Source: Stenotrophomonas sp. Iso1
GTDB lineage: Bacteria; Pseudomonadota; Gammaproteobacteria; Xanthomonadales; Xanthomonadaceae
Direction: 5' to 3'
Length of the DNA stretch: 64,000 nucleotides
Assembly: GCF_027497995.1 (NCBI RefSeq)
Contig: NZ_JAODBT010000001.1
Location: 496,001 to 560,000, forward strand
Each line of letters opens with the position of its first letter. Position 1 is the first letter of the stretch. A model generated the notes under the pieces. It did no database searches and was not told the DNA's origin. It saw nothing but the letters and a program-made list of their open reading frames with translations. Below are positions 31,593-41,970 of the stretch, in pieces. A program made the translations under genes and the position numbers.

Positions 31593-32420
31593 TCAGGGCT
31601 GGCGTTCGCCGGGAAATACTGGGGTCGCCACCGGCTGCCCGTTCTGTAACAGCCACAGCATGATGGTCTTCTGACGGACATAGTTGGCGCTGACGAAGGC
31701 TTCGATCAGGCCGGGCCAGCCGTCCAGAAAACCGCGTTTAAACACATAGCTGCGGAAGAAGCGCCACGTGGGGGAAATGATCAGCTTGCCCAGGCTGGCA
31801 CGCTTGCCGCGACTGAACTCGTGCTCGGCCATCATCCGTGCGTACTTCTGTTTCTTGTCCAGCAACTGCAGGAAGCTGCGGTAGGGGTGGTGCAGCAGGT
31901 CGCCTTGGAGCAGTGCAATCGAGCCATCCACCGATACCGCCTCATGAATCTCGCGGTCGCCGCGCCAGCCGCCGTGGCGGCGGTCGAACAGCCGCAGCAC
32001 GCGGTCCGGATAGGCAGTGCCGTGGCGCAAGAAGCGGCCGAAGTACTCCGAGCAGCGGGCGAAACGGTAGCCCTTGGCACGCGGGAAACCGGCATCGCGT
32101 TCGGCTTCGATGGCTGCGCGCAGGGTGGCATCCACACGTTCGTCGGCGTCCAGGCACAACACCCAGTCGTGGTTGGCCTGTTCCACACAGAACGCCTTCT
32201 GGCTGCGGAAGCCATCGAAGGCGCGTTGCAGGACGCGTGCACCGGCTGCTTTGGCGACCGCTACGGTGGCGTCGGTCGAGAATGAATCCACCACCACGAT
32301 CTCGTCGCAGAACGCCAACGAGGCCAGGCAATCGCCAATGCGGTCGGCTTCGTTGAAGGCAATGATGCAGGCCGAAAGCCGGGGGCGTTGGGCGGGTGCG
32401 GGCGATGCTGGGTTGGGCAT
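31593..32420 (-). CDS. Glycosyltransferase family 2 (WaaE/KdtX-like)
   Basis: The 275-residue protein shows SACIIAFNEADRIGDCLASL, DEIVVVDSFSTDATV, QKAFCVEQANHDWVLCLDADE and a C-terminal basic region. This pattern is typical of the WaaE/KdtX group of lipopolysaccharide inner-core beta-glucosyltransferases. The ATG at 32420 is preferred to an upstream TTG. The 202 bp between this gene and the next downstream one (31391-31592) carry no gene that I can support. It is divergent from the CDP-glycerol-type transferase gene. Confidence 0.85.
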   Translation of the reverse strand: MPNPASPAPAQRPRLSACIIAFNEADRIGDCLASLAFCDEIVVVDSFSTDATVAVAKAAGARVLQRAFDGFRSQKAFCVEQANHDWVLCLDADERVDATLRAAIEAERDAGFPRAKGYRFARCSEYFGRFLRHGTAYPDRVLRLFDRRHGGWRGDREIHEAVSVDGSIALLQGDLLHHPYRSFLQLLDKKQKYARMMAEHEFSRGKRASLGKLIISPTWRFFRSYVFKRGFLDGWPGLIEAFVSANYVRQKTIMLWLLQNGQPVATPVFPGERQP

Positions 32421-32523
32421 GGGGCCGTCTGGCGCAGGTGACCGGACCAAAGCCTAGCAGCGACGCTGCCTGCTGGCGATGCGATAATCGGCCGCATATC
32501 CCGGTTATTCAGGAGTTTTCACC

Positions 32524-33555
32524 GTGCCACGCCACTATCTGCTGTACGGCTCCGAGCGCTATGCGCTGGCCATCCTCCGGCCGGTGCAGGCGGCGATCCG
32601 TGCACGCGGTGATGAGGCAGCATGGTTCTTCGACGGCCCCGGTGCGGAAGATCTGGCCGACGACGAGACGCTGCTGACGGTGCAGCAGGTGCGCGAATGG
32701 AATCCCTATGCGGTGATCACTTCGTCCAACGCGGTGCCGCATTTCTTCCCGGGCGTGAAGGTGGAAACCTTCCATGGCTTCGACGCCGGCAAGCCGCGTC
32801 ATATCTACGTGCGGGGTTTCTTTGACCTGTACTGCACCACCGGCCCGCGCGATACGGCGGCCTTCTCCGAATTGTCCAAGGAACTCGGGCACTTCTCGGT
32901 GGTGGAAACCGGGTTCCCCAAGATCGACCCGTTCATGAGTCAACTGCATGACCAGCCAGAGCCGGTGCGCGCGCCGCCGGTGATCCTGTACCACTCCACG
33001 TTCTCGCCGTCGTGGAGTGCGGCCGGTGTCCTGCATGATGAGATCAAGCGTCTGTCGCAGACCGGCGAATGGCGCTGGATCGTCACCTTCCACCCGAAGA
33101 TGGACCCGGAAGTGGTGGCCAAATACCGCGCGCTGGAAGGCCCTTACCTGCGTTTTGCCGATGACGACAACATCCTGGATCTGTTCCCGCAGGTGGACAT
33201 GATGTGTTCGGACACTTCCTCGGCACTCAACGAATTTTTGCTGACCTATAAGCCGGTGGTGACGTTCAAGAACCGCCGTCCGGGCCCGCAGTTGCTGGAC
33301 ATCGATGACCCTGCCCAGTTCGAGGGAGCGATCCGCACCGCGCTGTCGCGTCCGCCGGCGTTGATGGCCGCAGTGCGTGAGTTTGCGGATCAGCTGCACC
33401 CGTACCGCGATGGCAAATCCAGTGATCGCATTCTGGATGCGATTGATGCCTTCGTCGCCAAGGGTGCGCGCAATCGTCGCTCCAAGCCGATGAACCTGTG
33501 GCGCAAGATCAAGCTGCGCAAGCGCATTGGTTATTGGGGCCCGGCGCGCACGTGA
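32524..33555 (+). CDS. CDP-glycerol glycerophosphotransferase family protein
   Basis: The 343-residue protein starts with GTG 8-10 nt after CAGGAG. It resembles the TagB/TagF-type catalytic domain: ITSSNAVPHFFPGVKVETFHG, VILYHSTFSPSW, WIVTFHPKMDP, and the late signature MMCSDTSSALNEFLLTYKPVVTF. In Gram-positive bacteria the family polymerises teichoic acids. In Gram-negatives such proteins are thought to add phosphoglycerol or similar groups to surface glycans. Its position beside the lipopolysaccharide cluster supports surface-glycan modification. The donor is not known. Confidence 0.85.
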   Translation: MPRHYLLYGSERYALAILRPVQAAIRARGDEAAWFFDGPGAEDLADDETLLTVQQVREWNPYAVITSSNAVPHFFPGVKVETFHGFDAGKPRHIYVRGFFDLYCTTGPRDTAAFSELSKELGHFSVVETGFPKIDPFMSQLHDQPEPVRAPPVILYHSTFSPSWSAAGVLHDEIKRLSQTGEWRWIVTFHPKMDPEVVAKYRALEGPYLRFADDDNILDLFPQVDMMCSDTSSALNEFLLTYKPVVTFKNRRPGPQLLDIDDPAQFEGAIRTALSRPPALMAAVREFADQLHPYRDGKSSDRILDAIDAFVAKGARNRRSKPMNLWRKIKLRKRIGYWGPART

Positions 33556-33568
33556 GGATGGCGGAGTG

Positions 33569-33600
33569 ACCGGGCGCTCTGCCGCCCGGTTGGTTTTTCT
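33569..33600 (+). terminator. Intrinsic terminator
   Basis: An 8-bp GC-rich stem (ACCGGGCG, 6-nt loop) is followed by TGGTTTTTCT. It lies 13 bp after the stop of the CDP-glycerol-type transferase gene. Confidence 0.8.
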
Positions 33601-33648
33601 GTCGCGTGTTTACGGCGTGCTGTGAAGGGAAAACGAAGCCTGTGGCCC

Positions 33649-35151
33649 TTACCAGCGCAACTTGCGTCGCGCCATCTCCCGGCCAAGCTGTTCCATCAAC
33701 TCCCGCGCGCGCTGTTCTTCCAGAAAGCGCAGTTGCAACGCTGGCGCGCCAAGTGCGCCGGCCGTATCCAGTGTGAGCGTGGCGGTACCAAAGCGGCGGT
33801 CCAGGGGCGAGCGGTCAAGGCGTAGTGCCTGCAGCTTGTCCAGCTCGGCAATGCGCCACCAGCGGTTCCACCAGCCGCCGCGCACAGCCACGCGCTGTGC
33901 ATCGATGTTGTAGGCCATGCGCGTGACTTGCCGGTGCGACTTGAACGCCGACCATGGCAACCACAGCAATGGCAGCAGGCCCCATGGGCCGGTTTCATAA
34001 GTAAGCAGGGTGGCCAATGCGCTGGTCACGACCAGCGCAGGCAGGCATAGCCGCCACCAACCGCGTGTGGATACCGCATGCCATTGCGACGGCGGCCATT
34101 GCAGCTGTGGCAGCAGATGTTGCAGCAGTCCATCACAGGTGGCAGGCGTTGCCAGTGGCGCCAGTTCCTTCAGCGCACGCCCTTGTTTTTCCTCGTTGCC
34201 GCCACCGCTGGCGATATCCACGCGCAGCTGGCGACGGCCGAACAAGCGATGCAGCGCGCCTTCGCGAAGGGTCCATGCCTGGATGCGACGACGCGCGACG
34301 CTGCTACGCAGCCGTGTGAGCAGGCCGCGTTCCACGGTCAAGCGTTGGTCGGCTTCGCTCAGTCGGAAGCCGTAGTACTGCATGATCGCCAAGCCGATCG
34401 ACATCAACCACATCAAGAACAGGGCGGTGACCAGTAATGCGACACCGCTGGCGACCAGCGTGGTGGTGCCCAGATGCAGTTGGCTGGCATAGCCGACCGC
34501 CTGCTTGCCCTGCTGTTCGATGAAGTTTTCGGTGATGTCGCGCGGCAGCATTTGATAGAGCGCACCGATGGCAGCGGCAATCACCACCATGGCGCGGTTG
34601 GAGATCAACCCGAGTCGCACCAGTTCGGGTAGGCGCAAGACGAGCAATTCGTCGGTTGGCGGGGGCGTGCCGTCCGCGGTTTCGGTGACATCGCCGCGCT
34701 GGCGGATCAATTGCTCCAGCTCCAGCGCCTGCGTCAACTTGAGTACGCGCATCTGCGCTTCGGGCTTGTCGCCCGCTGCTGATTCCAGGCGCAGCTCGGC
34801 CACACCGAACATGCGGTGTAGCAGGTTCTGGTGAACGACCACGTTGTGGATGCGCGCGAAGGGTATTTCGCGGCGAGTGCGCTCGAAGACGCCGCTGCGG
34901 ATGATCAGCCGGTCAGTGCCGATGCGGTAGCGGTAGGTCAGGTATTGCAGCAGCGCTGTGGCGACCAGCGCCACCACCACGATCAACGGCGCCCATTGGT
35001 AGAACAGGTTTTCTTCCCGTCGGCTGTTGCCGAAGAACAGCAATGCCACCAGCGGCAACAGCAGTTGTTGCACCTGTTGTTGCAGCACAAACAGCCACGA
35101 CCATGGATGCAGCCGCTGTTCGTTGTCGGTAGAAACAAGGGGGCCGCTCAC
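33649..35151 (-). CDS. PH-domain membrane protein, YdbT type
   Basis: This 500-residue protein has alternating paired hydrophobic helices and three bacterial PH (bPH2/DUF304) domains, for example YRYRIGTDRLIIRSGVFERTR and FRLSEADQRLTVERGLLTR. The GTG at 35151 overlaps the TGA of the upstream YdbS-type gene (GTGA), which fixes the start and indicates coupling. Such YdbS/YdbT pairs are widespread membrane proteins of unclear function, and a Bacillus pair protects against a bacteriocin. Translation cannot begin upstream of the GTG without running through the upstream gene in another frame. Confidence 0.87.
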   Translation of the reverse strand: MSGPLVSTDNEQRLHPWSWLFVLQQQVQQLLLPLVALLFFGNSRREENLFYQWAPLIVVVALVATALLQYLTYRYRIGTDRLIIRSGVFERTRREIPFARIHNVVVHQNLLHRMFGVAELRLESAAGDKPEAQMRVLKLTQALELEQLIRQRGDVTETADGTPPPTDELLVLRLPELVRLGLISNRAMVVIAAAIGALYQMLPRDITENFIEQQGKQAVGYASQLHLGTTTLVASGVALLVTALFLMWLMSIGLAIMQYYGFRLSEADQRLTVERGLLTRLRSSVARRRIQAWTLREGALHRLFGRRQLRVDIASGGGNEEKQGRALKELAPLATPATCDGLLQHLLPQLQWPPSQWHAVSTRGWWRLCLPALVVTSALATLLTYETGPWGLLPLLWLPWSAFKSHRQVTRMAYNIDAQRVAVRGGWWNRWWRIAELDKLQALRLDRSPLDRRFGTATLTLDTAGALGAPALQLRFLEEQRARELMEQLGREMARRKLRW

Positions 35152-35654
35152 AGTGCGTCGTCGTGATCGAGCTGCTGGGCAAGCTGGTCGCGCAGGCGCT
35201 CGGCGTCGACGTAGTCCAAGCCGGAGATGGCGACGGTGTTCATGCGCGTGCCGGCCGTATGCACGATGAGCGTGGCCAGGCCTGCCATGCGTTGCAGTGG
35301 GCCACGCTGCAGATCCAGATGCTGCACGCGCGAGACCGGCACCCGGCTTTCGCTTTGCCACATATGGCCGCGGCGAACGCCCAGCGCCTGGCTGTCCAAT
35401 TGCCAGAACGTGAGCTGGTGCCGGCGCCGGCCCATCCATGCGCCCAGCAACAAACCGATTGCCGCGCCTGCCACCGCTGCCAGCAACCAGTGTGGATAGT
35501 GCAATGCGAACGCGAGTACGCCGCCAGCAGCGGCAAAGGGAAGGGCGGTCGCCAAGCCGGCGCCGAGGGCCGCAAGCCATGCGCCGCGTGGCGGCAATGA
35601 CTGCCAGGAGGTGTCGGCGGCGATGGATTCGGGGAGTGCTGGGGGCTCAGTCAT
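35148..35654 (-). CDS. PH-domain membrane protein, YdbS type
   Basis: The 168-residue protein has two N-terminal hydrophobic helices and one bPH2 domain (LTFWQLDSQALGVRRGHMWQSESRVPVSRVQHLDLQRGP). It is the usual small partner encoded upstream of YdbT, and the two genes overlap by 4 bp. They probably form one membrane complex. No specific substrate or signal can be assigned. Confidence 0.87.
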   Translation of the reverse strand: MTEPPALPESIAADTSWQSLPPRGAWLAALGAGLATALPFAAAGGVLAFALHYPHWLLAAVAGAAIGLLLGAWMGRRRHQLTFWQLDSQALGVRRGHMWQSESRVPVSRVQHLDLQRGPLQRMAGLATLIVHTAGTRMNTVAISGLDYVDAERLRDQLAQQLDHDDAL

Positions 35655-35752
35655 TCGCCGACGATAGCTTTAGTAAGGGAGTGAGTGAAGGGGAAGGCCA
35701 GGAAAGGGCACTTCCTTCGCTGCCCTTACTCCTTTTCAGCCACTCCTGAGCG

Positions 35753-36880
35753 TCACTGCGCCGCCATGATCAGCGCATCCACATCCAGGTGGTGGCCGGC
35801 ACGCGCAACCTTGGTGCGCAGGTATTGCTCGTTCTCGGCAGTGATTTCGCCGGTTACCGGCACACAGCCCATCACTTCGATGCCGGCATTGCGCAGCCGC
35901 TGCACCTTGGTGGGGTTGTTGGTCAGCAGTTGGATGCGCTCCACGCCCAAGGCGCGCAGCATCGCCACGGCGCTGCCGTAACGGCGCTCATCGGCACCGA
36001 AGCCGAGTAGGGCATCGGCGTCGATGGTGTCCAGGCCTTCGTGTTGATAGCCATAGGCGCGCATTTTGGCGGCGATGCCAGTGCCACGGCCTTCCTGGTC
36101 CAGATACAGCAGGATGCCGCCGCCCAGTTCCTTGAGCGTGTGCAGGCCGCGGCGCAACTGGTCGCCGCAGTCGCATTTCAATGAGCCGAACAGGTCGCCG
36201 GTCAGGCAAGACGAATGCACGCGCACCGGCACCGTGCCCTTCAGGTCCGGGTTGCCGACGATTACCGCCACTTGGTCGCGCTGGGCCACGCCGCCACGGA
36301 ACACGGCGAACTCGCTCATGCCGACATCGCGCAGCGGCACCGGTGAACGGGTGACCAGTTCGTAATCCTGGCCGGCCTGGCGTGCGCCGTCGCGCAGGTC
36401 ATCGAAAGTCAGTTGCAGGCAGCCATCGAACGGTGTGCTGCTGGCGCCCAATTCAACCGACACCATGGCCGGCAGCAGCAGGCCCAGTCGGGCTACTTCG
36501 ACGCTGGCAGCGTCCATGTCGTTGCCGGCAATTGGGTTGTCTGCCGGCGCGACGGCATCGCGCAGGTAGGCCAGCGCAGGAAGTTCGGTGAAGGTTTGCC
36601 CGGCCAGCGGAATACGGATGCCCTGCTCACCGGTGATGCCCAGGGTCTGGGCGCGTGGCGCGGTGAGGTGCAGGTAATGCTGCTGCGCTGCCGCCCGGGC
36701 AAACGCCTCGAAGCCTGCTGGTGAACTGCTGTCCAGTGCGGTGGTTGCCACGCGACGCTCGCCATCGGCGATCACCACGGGCCGGCCAGCGCGCAGTTCG
36801 GCGGCGGCACGTTCGCAGCGAATGGCTGCGGTTTCGCTGAAAGCAGCGGGGGAAACGGGGGAGGGGGACTGGGCGCTCAT
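35753..36880 (-). CDS. ribA: GTP cyclohydrolase II with N-terminal extension
   Basis: The C-terminal half (from about residue 175) is GTP cyclohydrolase II, the first step of riboflavin synthesis. Zinc-binding cysteines lie in SSCLTGDLFGSLKCDCG, the catalytic region is YLDQEGRGTGIAAKMRAY, and LLTNNPTKVQRL is also conserved. The N-terminal 170 residues occupy the place of the RibB (DHBP synthase) domain of bifunctional RibBA, but I do not see the acidic DDExRE-type active-site motif. That half therefore looks non-catalytic or unrelated. The product has 375 residues from the ATG at 36880; a TTG 12 codons upstream is less likely. Confidence 0.88.
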   Translation of the reverse strand: MSAQSPSPVSPAAFSETAAIRCERAAAELRAGRPVVIADGERRVATTALDSSSPAGFEAFARAAAQQHYLHLTAPRAQTLGITGEQGIRIPLAGQTFTELPALAYLRDAVAPADNPIAGNDMDAASVEVARLGLLLPAMVSVELGASSTPFDGCLQLTFDDLRDGARQAGQDYELVTRSPVPLRDVGMSEFAVFRGGVAQRDQVAVIVGNPDLKGTVPVRVHSSCLTGDLFGSLKCDCGDQLRRGLHTLKELGGGILLYLDQEGRGTGIAAKMRAYGYQHEGLDTIDADALLGFGADERRYGSAVAMLRALGVERIQLLTNNPTKVQRLRNAGIEVMGCVPVTGEITAENEQYLRTKVARAGHHLDVDALIMAAQ

Positions 36881-36952
36881 CGCTGTCCTTATGGGGGTCG
36901 CCGGCCGGGGATTCAATCAACAGGCTGACGACGCTGTGTTGCGGTAGGTGCG

Positions 36953-37873
36953 TCAGTGCGGATGTTTGGCTGTGGCGTAGGGATCATGCTCGCCGCTGCT
37001 GGGCGGGCGCAGGGTGAAGCGCTTGTAGGTCCACTGGTATTGCGCGGGGTCGCGCCGGGCGATGGCTTCGATGCCTGCGCTGAGTGCGCTGGCCGCAACC
37101 AGCGGGTCGGGATCGGCGATCTGCGGCGACGCCGGTTCCACGTGCAAAGCAAACGCCAGGTCCGGCCCAATGCGTTCACACCAGGCGTGCAGAACGGTGG
37201 CACCGGTGCGCTCGGCCAAGCGGTTGACCAGCGTCATGGTCAGCGCCTGCACACCAAAGAACGGCACAAAGACGCCGTCGCCATTCTTGGGCTGCTGGTC
37301 GGGCAGAATACCGGTAGCACCGCCGTCCTTGAGTACCTTGAACAGTTGCCGCACCGCCGGGCCTTCTGCACGCACCTGGCGCACATTGTCACCGCCACGC
37401 ACCAGTTGCAGGAATTCGTCGCCGACCGGGTTCTCCGGTGGCGCATAGACGATGGCAACCGGCCCGCGTGAGGCCAGCCACTGGTTCAACAACTCCCAGT
37501 TGCCGTAATGCGGGGCCACCACGATCACGCCCTTGCCTGAGGCCAGAGCTGCGTCATAGATGTCCTGGCCGTGCCGTTCACGCAGGTGGCGGGTGAGATT
37601 GGTGGCCGGGTCATGGGTCCATAAATACAGCGTTTCCAACGCCTGGCGGGCGGTGGTGCGCAGCACCTCACGATGCAGGCGGGCGCGCTCGGTCGGGGCC
37701 AGTTCCGGGTAGGTCAGCTCCAGATTGCGGCGGGTAACCCGGCTCTCGCGGGCGTCAATCTGTACCCACAGCCAGGCCACGGTGTCTGCCAGTGACCGCT
37801 GCCAGGACCAGGGCAGGTGGGTCAGTGCGGAAGCGAGGCGGTAGTACAGCTTGGCGATGGATTGCGGTTTCAT
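36953..37873 (-). CDS. LpxL/HtrB-type lipid A acyltransferase
   Basis: This 306-residue protein of the lysophospholipid/lipid A acyltransferase family should add a secondary acyl chain to Kdo2-lipid A at the inner membrane. It has the HX4D/E motif ([10 protein letters not shown]), [18 protein letters not shown] and the terminal YQWTYKRF. One N-terminal hydrophobic stretch fits membrane anchoring. The ATG at 37873 ([13 protein letters not shown]) is the natural start. The reading frame stays open far upstream only because it runs antisense to rpoD. Confidence 0.92.
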   Translation of the reverse strand: MKPQSIAKLYYRLASALTHLPWSWQRSLADTVAWLWVQIDARESRVTRRNLELTYPELAPTERARLHREVLRTTARQALETLYLWTHDPATNLTRHLRERHGQDIYDAALASGKGVIVVAPHYGNWELLNQWLASRGPVAIVYAPPENPVGDEFLQLVRGGDNVRQVRAEGPAVRQLFKVLKDGGATGILPDQQPKNGDGVFVPFFGVQALTMTLVNRLAERTGATVLHAWCERIGPDLAFALHVEPASPQIADPDPLVAASALSAGIEAIARRDPAQYQWTYKRFTLRPPSSGEHDPYATAKHPH

Positions 37874-37969
37874 CGGCACAAGTCTAGGGCGTGCGGTTGC
37901 TTTGCGCGTAGCCCGATGGTCCTGCCTGAGCCCGGTGCTAAGGTGCCCGATTATCCCCAAGGAGCCCCC

Positions 37970-38410
37970 ATGCTTTCTCTGATCCAGCGCGTTACCCAGG
38001 CCTCCGTCAGCGTTGATGACGAGGTGGTCGGCCAGATCGGGCAGGGCCTGCTGGCGCTGGTGGGAGTAGAGCCGGGTGACGACGAAGCAACCTTGGCACG
38101 CATGGCGGACAGGCTGCTCGGCTATCGGGTTTTCGCCGACGATGCCGGCAAGATGAACCGTTCCCTGCGCGATACCGGTGGCGGTCTGCTGCTGGTAAGC
38201 CAATTCACCCTGGCCGCCGACACCCGTTCTGGCATGCGCCCGAGCTTCACCAGCGCCGCACCGCCCGTCGAGGCTGAACGGCTTTTCAACCGTTTGGTAG
38301 ACATTTGTCGCGAAAAACACGCCGCAGGGGTGGAGATAGGGCGGTTTGGCGCCCATATGGTAGTCAGCCTGGTTAATGACGGGCCCGTGACCTTCCTGCT
38401 CAGACCCTGA
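37970..38410 (+). CDS. dtd: D-aminoacyl-tRNA deacylase
   Basis: Dtd hydrolyses D-amino acids from mischarged tRNAs. The 146-residue product has the expected length and motifs: [15 protein letters not shown] at the start, [18 protein letters not shown] in the middle, and [19 protein letters not shown] at the end (the Gly-cisPro-like C-terminal motif region). AAGGAG lies 6 nt before the ATG. It precedes rpoD on the same strand with a separate rpoD promoter between them. Confidence 0.96.
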   Translation: MLSLIQRVTQASVSVDDEVVGQIGQGLLALVGVEPGDDEATLARMADRLLGYRVFADDAGKMNRSLRDTGGGLLLVSQFTLAADTRSGMRPSFTSAAPPVEAERLFNRLVDICREKHAAGVEIGRFGAHMVVSLVNDGPVTFLLRP

Positions 38411-38450
38411 CGCGCCGTGAAACCACCGCCCGGCAAGCGTTACCCTGCGC

Positions 38451-38459
38451 TGGTATAAT
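38451..38459 (+). promoter_or_regulatory. Extended -10 promoter for rpoD
   Basis: TGGTATAAT is an extended -10 element with a perfect TATAAT hexamer at 38454-38459, 44 bp before the rpoD start. There is no good -35 at the expected distance, which fits an extended -10 promoter. Confidence 0.65.
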
Positions 38460-38503
38460 GCTAGGTTCCCTATCTTCACAATCGCCGGTGGCGCGAGCAC
38501 TAC

Positions 38504-40351
<1,848 letters not shown>

Positions 40352-40387
40352 TCGTAGAAATCGTTGAGTTGTAGAAGTTGAAATGAG

Positions 40388-40415
40388 AAACCCCGCTTCG
40401 GCGGGGTTTTTCTTT
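40388..40415 (+). terminator. Intrinsic terminator after rpoD
   Basis: A 9-bp stem (AAACCCCGC with a TTCG tetraloop) runs into TTTTTCTTT. It lies 36 bp after the rpoD stop. Confidence 0.93.
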
Positions 40416-40524
40416 ATGCGACAGGTGGTGGGTTTGGAGTGGCCCGACATGTGCCGGATGCCTTGATCAGGCCACGGGAAAGTAGTCGGCTACGCCGCGC
40501 TCCACTACACTGTGCCGTCTCTAC

Positions 40525-40600
40525 GGGCCTATAGCTCAACGGTTAGAGCAGAGGACTCATAATCCTTTGGTTCCAGGTTCGAATCCTGGTGGGCCCACCA
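40525..40600 (+). tRNA. tRNA-Ile2 (CAU anticodon, lysidine type)
   Basis: This 76-nt cloverleaf has a paired acceptor stem (GGGCCTA with TGGGCCC), the D-arm TAGCTCAACGGTTAGAGCA, anticodon loop CTCATAA, T-arm GGTTCGAATCC and an encoded CCA end. A CAU anticodon with the GACTCATAATC stem-loop and TTGGT variable loop matches bacterial tRNA-Ile2, in which TilS converts C34 to lysidine to read AUA. It is not an initiator or elongator methionine tRNA by these features. A TACACT hexamer at 40506-40511 is a possible -10. Confidence 0.93.
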
Positions 40601-40836
40601 AGAAGATCAATGCTTTGCAGCGTTCGCTGCCACTAGGTCGAGGGCCTCTGGATTCGCTGGTGCCTGTTTGGTGCCCATTCCGAAAAGGCATGCTGCCGTT
40701 ACATTGATTTATCCAGATGATTTTCTTGCTGGACCAAACCTTCGCGTCTCTTCGAGGCACGAACATGCGGGCGAAGGTGCCCCACATCGCTGTTCCACCG
40801 CGCTGCCCATGTAAGTGGGCGGCTACGCGACCGATG

Positions 40837-41157
40837 TCAATTGCCCAGCCTTAGATCAGAGCCATCGATCTGGAATTCATCAAAGATTTCCAGCTTCTTT
40901 AGGATGGCGGGCAATACCTGATGAATTGTCCGCATGCCAACCAGCAATTCATTCATATATGCGTCTGGATGGATGCGTGATCCATTGAAGCCGAGGCTCT
41001 CAGCTTCAGCGTCGTGTCCCAGTTGATCGTGGGATGCATGCACCATTTTCATCAGCTCGGTGCGAAGGGGCGGGCTGCGCGAAAAGCCCTTTCTTTCACC
41101 GCTTCCAACCAGCGTGAGTAGTCCTGCTGCACGCGTGTCGTTGAAGTGTTGATTCAA
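40837..41157 (-). CDS. Orphan small protein behind the tRNA
   Basis: This frame encodes up to 106 residues from a TTG at 41157; an internal ATG at 41052 would give 71. I recognise no family. The sequence is hydrophilic and mostly helical-looking (MKMVHASHDQLGHDAEAESLGF, then LPAILKKLEIFDEFQIDG), and its composition looks protein-like. No Shine-Dalgarno sequence is visible at either start. It lies in a gene-poor stretch directly after tRNA-Ile2, so it may be a remnant of a transferred gene. The 236 bp between it and the tRNA hold no gene that I can support. Confidence 0.35.
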   Translation of the reverse strand: MNQHFNDTRAAGLLTLVGSGERKGFSRSPPLRTELMKMVHASHDQLGHDAEAESLGFNGSRIHPDAYMNELLVGMRTIHQVLPAILKKLEIFDEFQIDGSDLRLGN

Positions 41158-41193
41158 TATTTAGTGACTAGAAATGTGTATTGACTAAATATT
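41156..41193. repeat. AT-rich 10-bp inverted repeat
   Basis: AATATTTAGT at 41156-41165 is exactly repeated in inverse as ACTAAATATT at 41184-41193, with an 18-bp spacer. It overlaps the start region of the orphan frame at 40837-41157. The base composition contrasts sharply with the GC-rich surroundings. It could be an operator or a cruciform. Confidence 0.6.
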
Positions 41194-41447
41194 CTAGACC
41201 GGCCGCCGGTGAGGTAGGCCCGCGACTGAATGGGAGGCTATGACGCGCGTGGCAACCTGTGGCCAATCGCTAGCCGCGGCGGCTTTGGCTTGATCGAACC
41301 CATGGACTTTTGGCAAGCCGTAAGCTCGTAAACCTCACTTCCGCTTCACGCAGGTGCCATTCGTGGCACACAGGGGCACTTCAGCATTGGGGTACGGGCT
41401 GGCGAGTGGCTGGTCCTCTTATCGAACTCACAATGCGGGAGATCAAC

Positions 41448-41654
41448 ATGGTCAAGGTTGGTGTTTTTTTGGTGGTCTTGGGATTCATCGCGCTCATCAC
41501 CTTCCGGCTGGTGGGCTCTTCAATCGATGCCGATGGATTCCTGCATGAGCCATTCGCGCTGCTCCCGATTGGTTTTCTGTTGGTGGTTGTCGGTTGCGTT
41601 ACCGCGTTGATCGGATGGATCAAGCGCAGGGTCCAATCGCGTTCTCGTGACTAG
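41448..41654 (+). CDS. Small DUF3955-like membrane protein
   Basis: The 68-residue product has two hydrophobic helices (VGVFLVVLGFIALITFRLV and LLPIGFLLVVVGCVTALIGWI) separated by SSIDADGFLHEPFA. This matches the DUF3955 pattern of small two-helix membrane proteins with a D/E-x-G-FLHEPF loop. GGGAG lies 6 nt before the chosen ATG; an ATG five codons upstream is less well placed. Function is unknown. The upstream 250 bp contain no other gene that I can support. Confidence 0.6.
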   Translation: MVKVGVFLVVLGFIALITFRLVGSSIDADGFLHEPFALLPIGFLLVVVGCVTALIGWIKRRVQSRSRD

Positions 41655-41970
41655 TTGACTGGCGGGCACGGGAGCAGGCCGAGCGCATGCTTCCGCCGTC
41701 GCCTACCGACTTGGAAAAACGCACAGCACAGCGCCAATGAGCCTCAACTATCCGCCTGACCGTGTCGAAAGGTGCCGGCAGCAGAGTCGTCGTTTGAAAT
41801 GCCGAACACGGTGGCCGCATACTCCTTCAGCTCCGGGCTCAACGCTGGTGCGCAACAGGAGGCACCGGCTTTCCCTGCAGTGTCTGCAACAACACGCATG
41901 AAACGCCCGTTCTGGCCCGCGTGCCGGAACGACAACGCAAGCAGACTGCTCCATCAGGGAGGCAGCGGGA
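41655..41970. other. Stretch without a supported gene
   Basis: These 316 bp lie between the DUF3955-like gene and the serine hydrolase gene. Short frames exist on both strands but lack ribosome binding sites and recognisable motifs. I see no repeat, tRNA or clear terminator. Confidence 0.5.

Noticed and set aside
40557..40787. Minus-strand frame over the tRNA ending GPPGFEPGTKGL
   Set aside because: This is the familiar spurious translation of a tRNA T-arm and not a protein.
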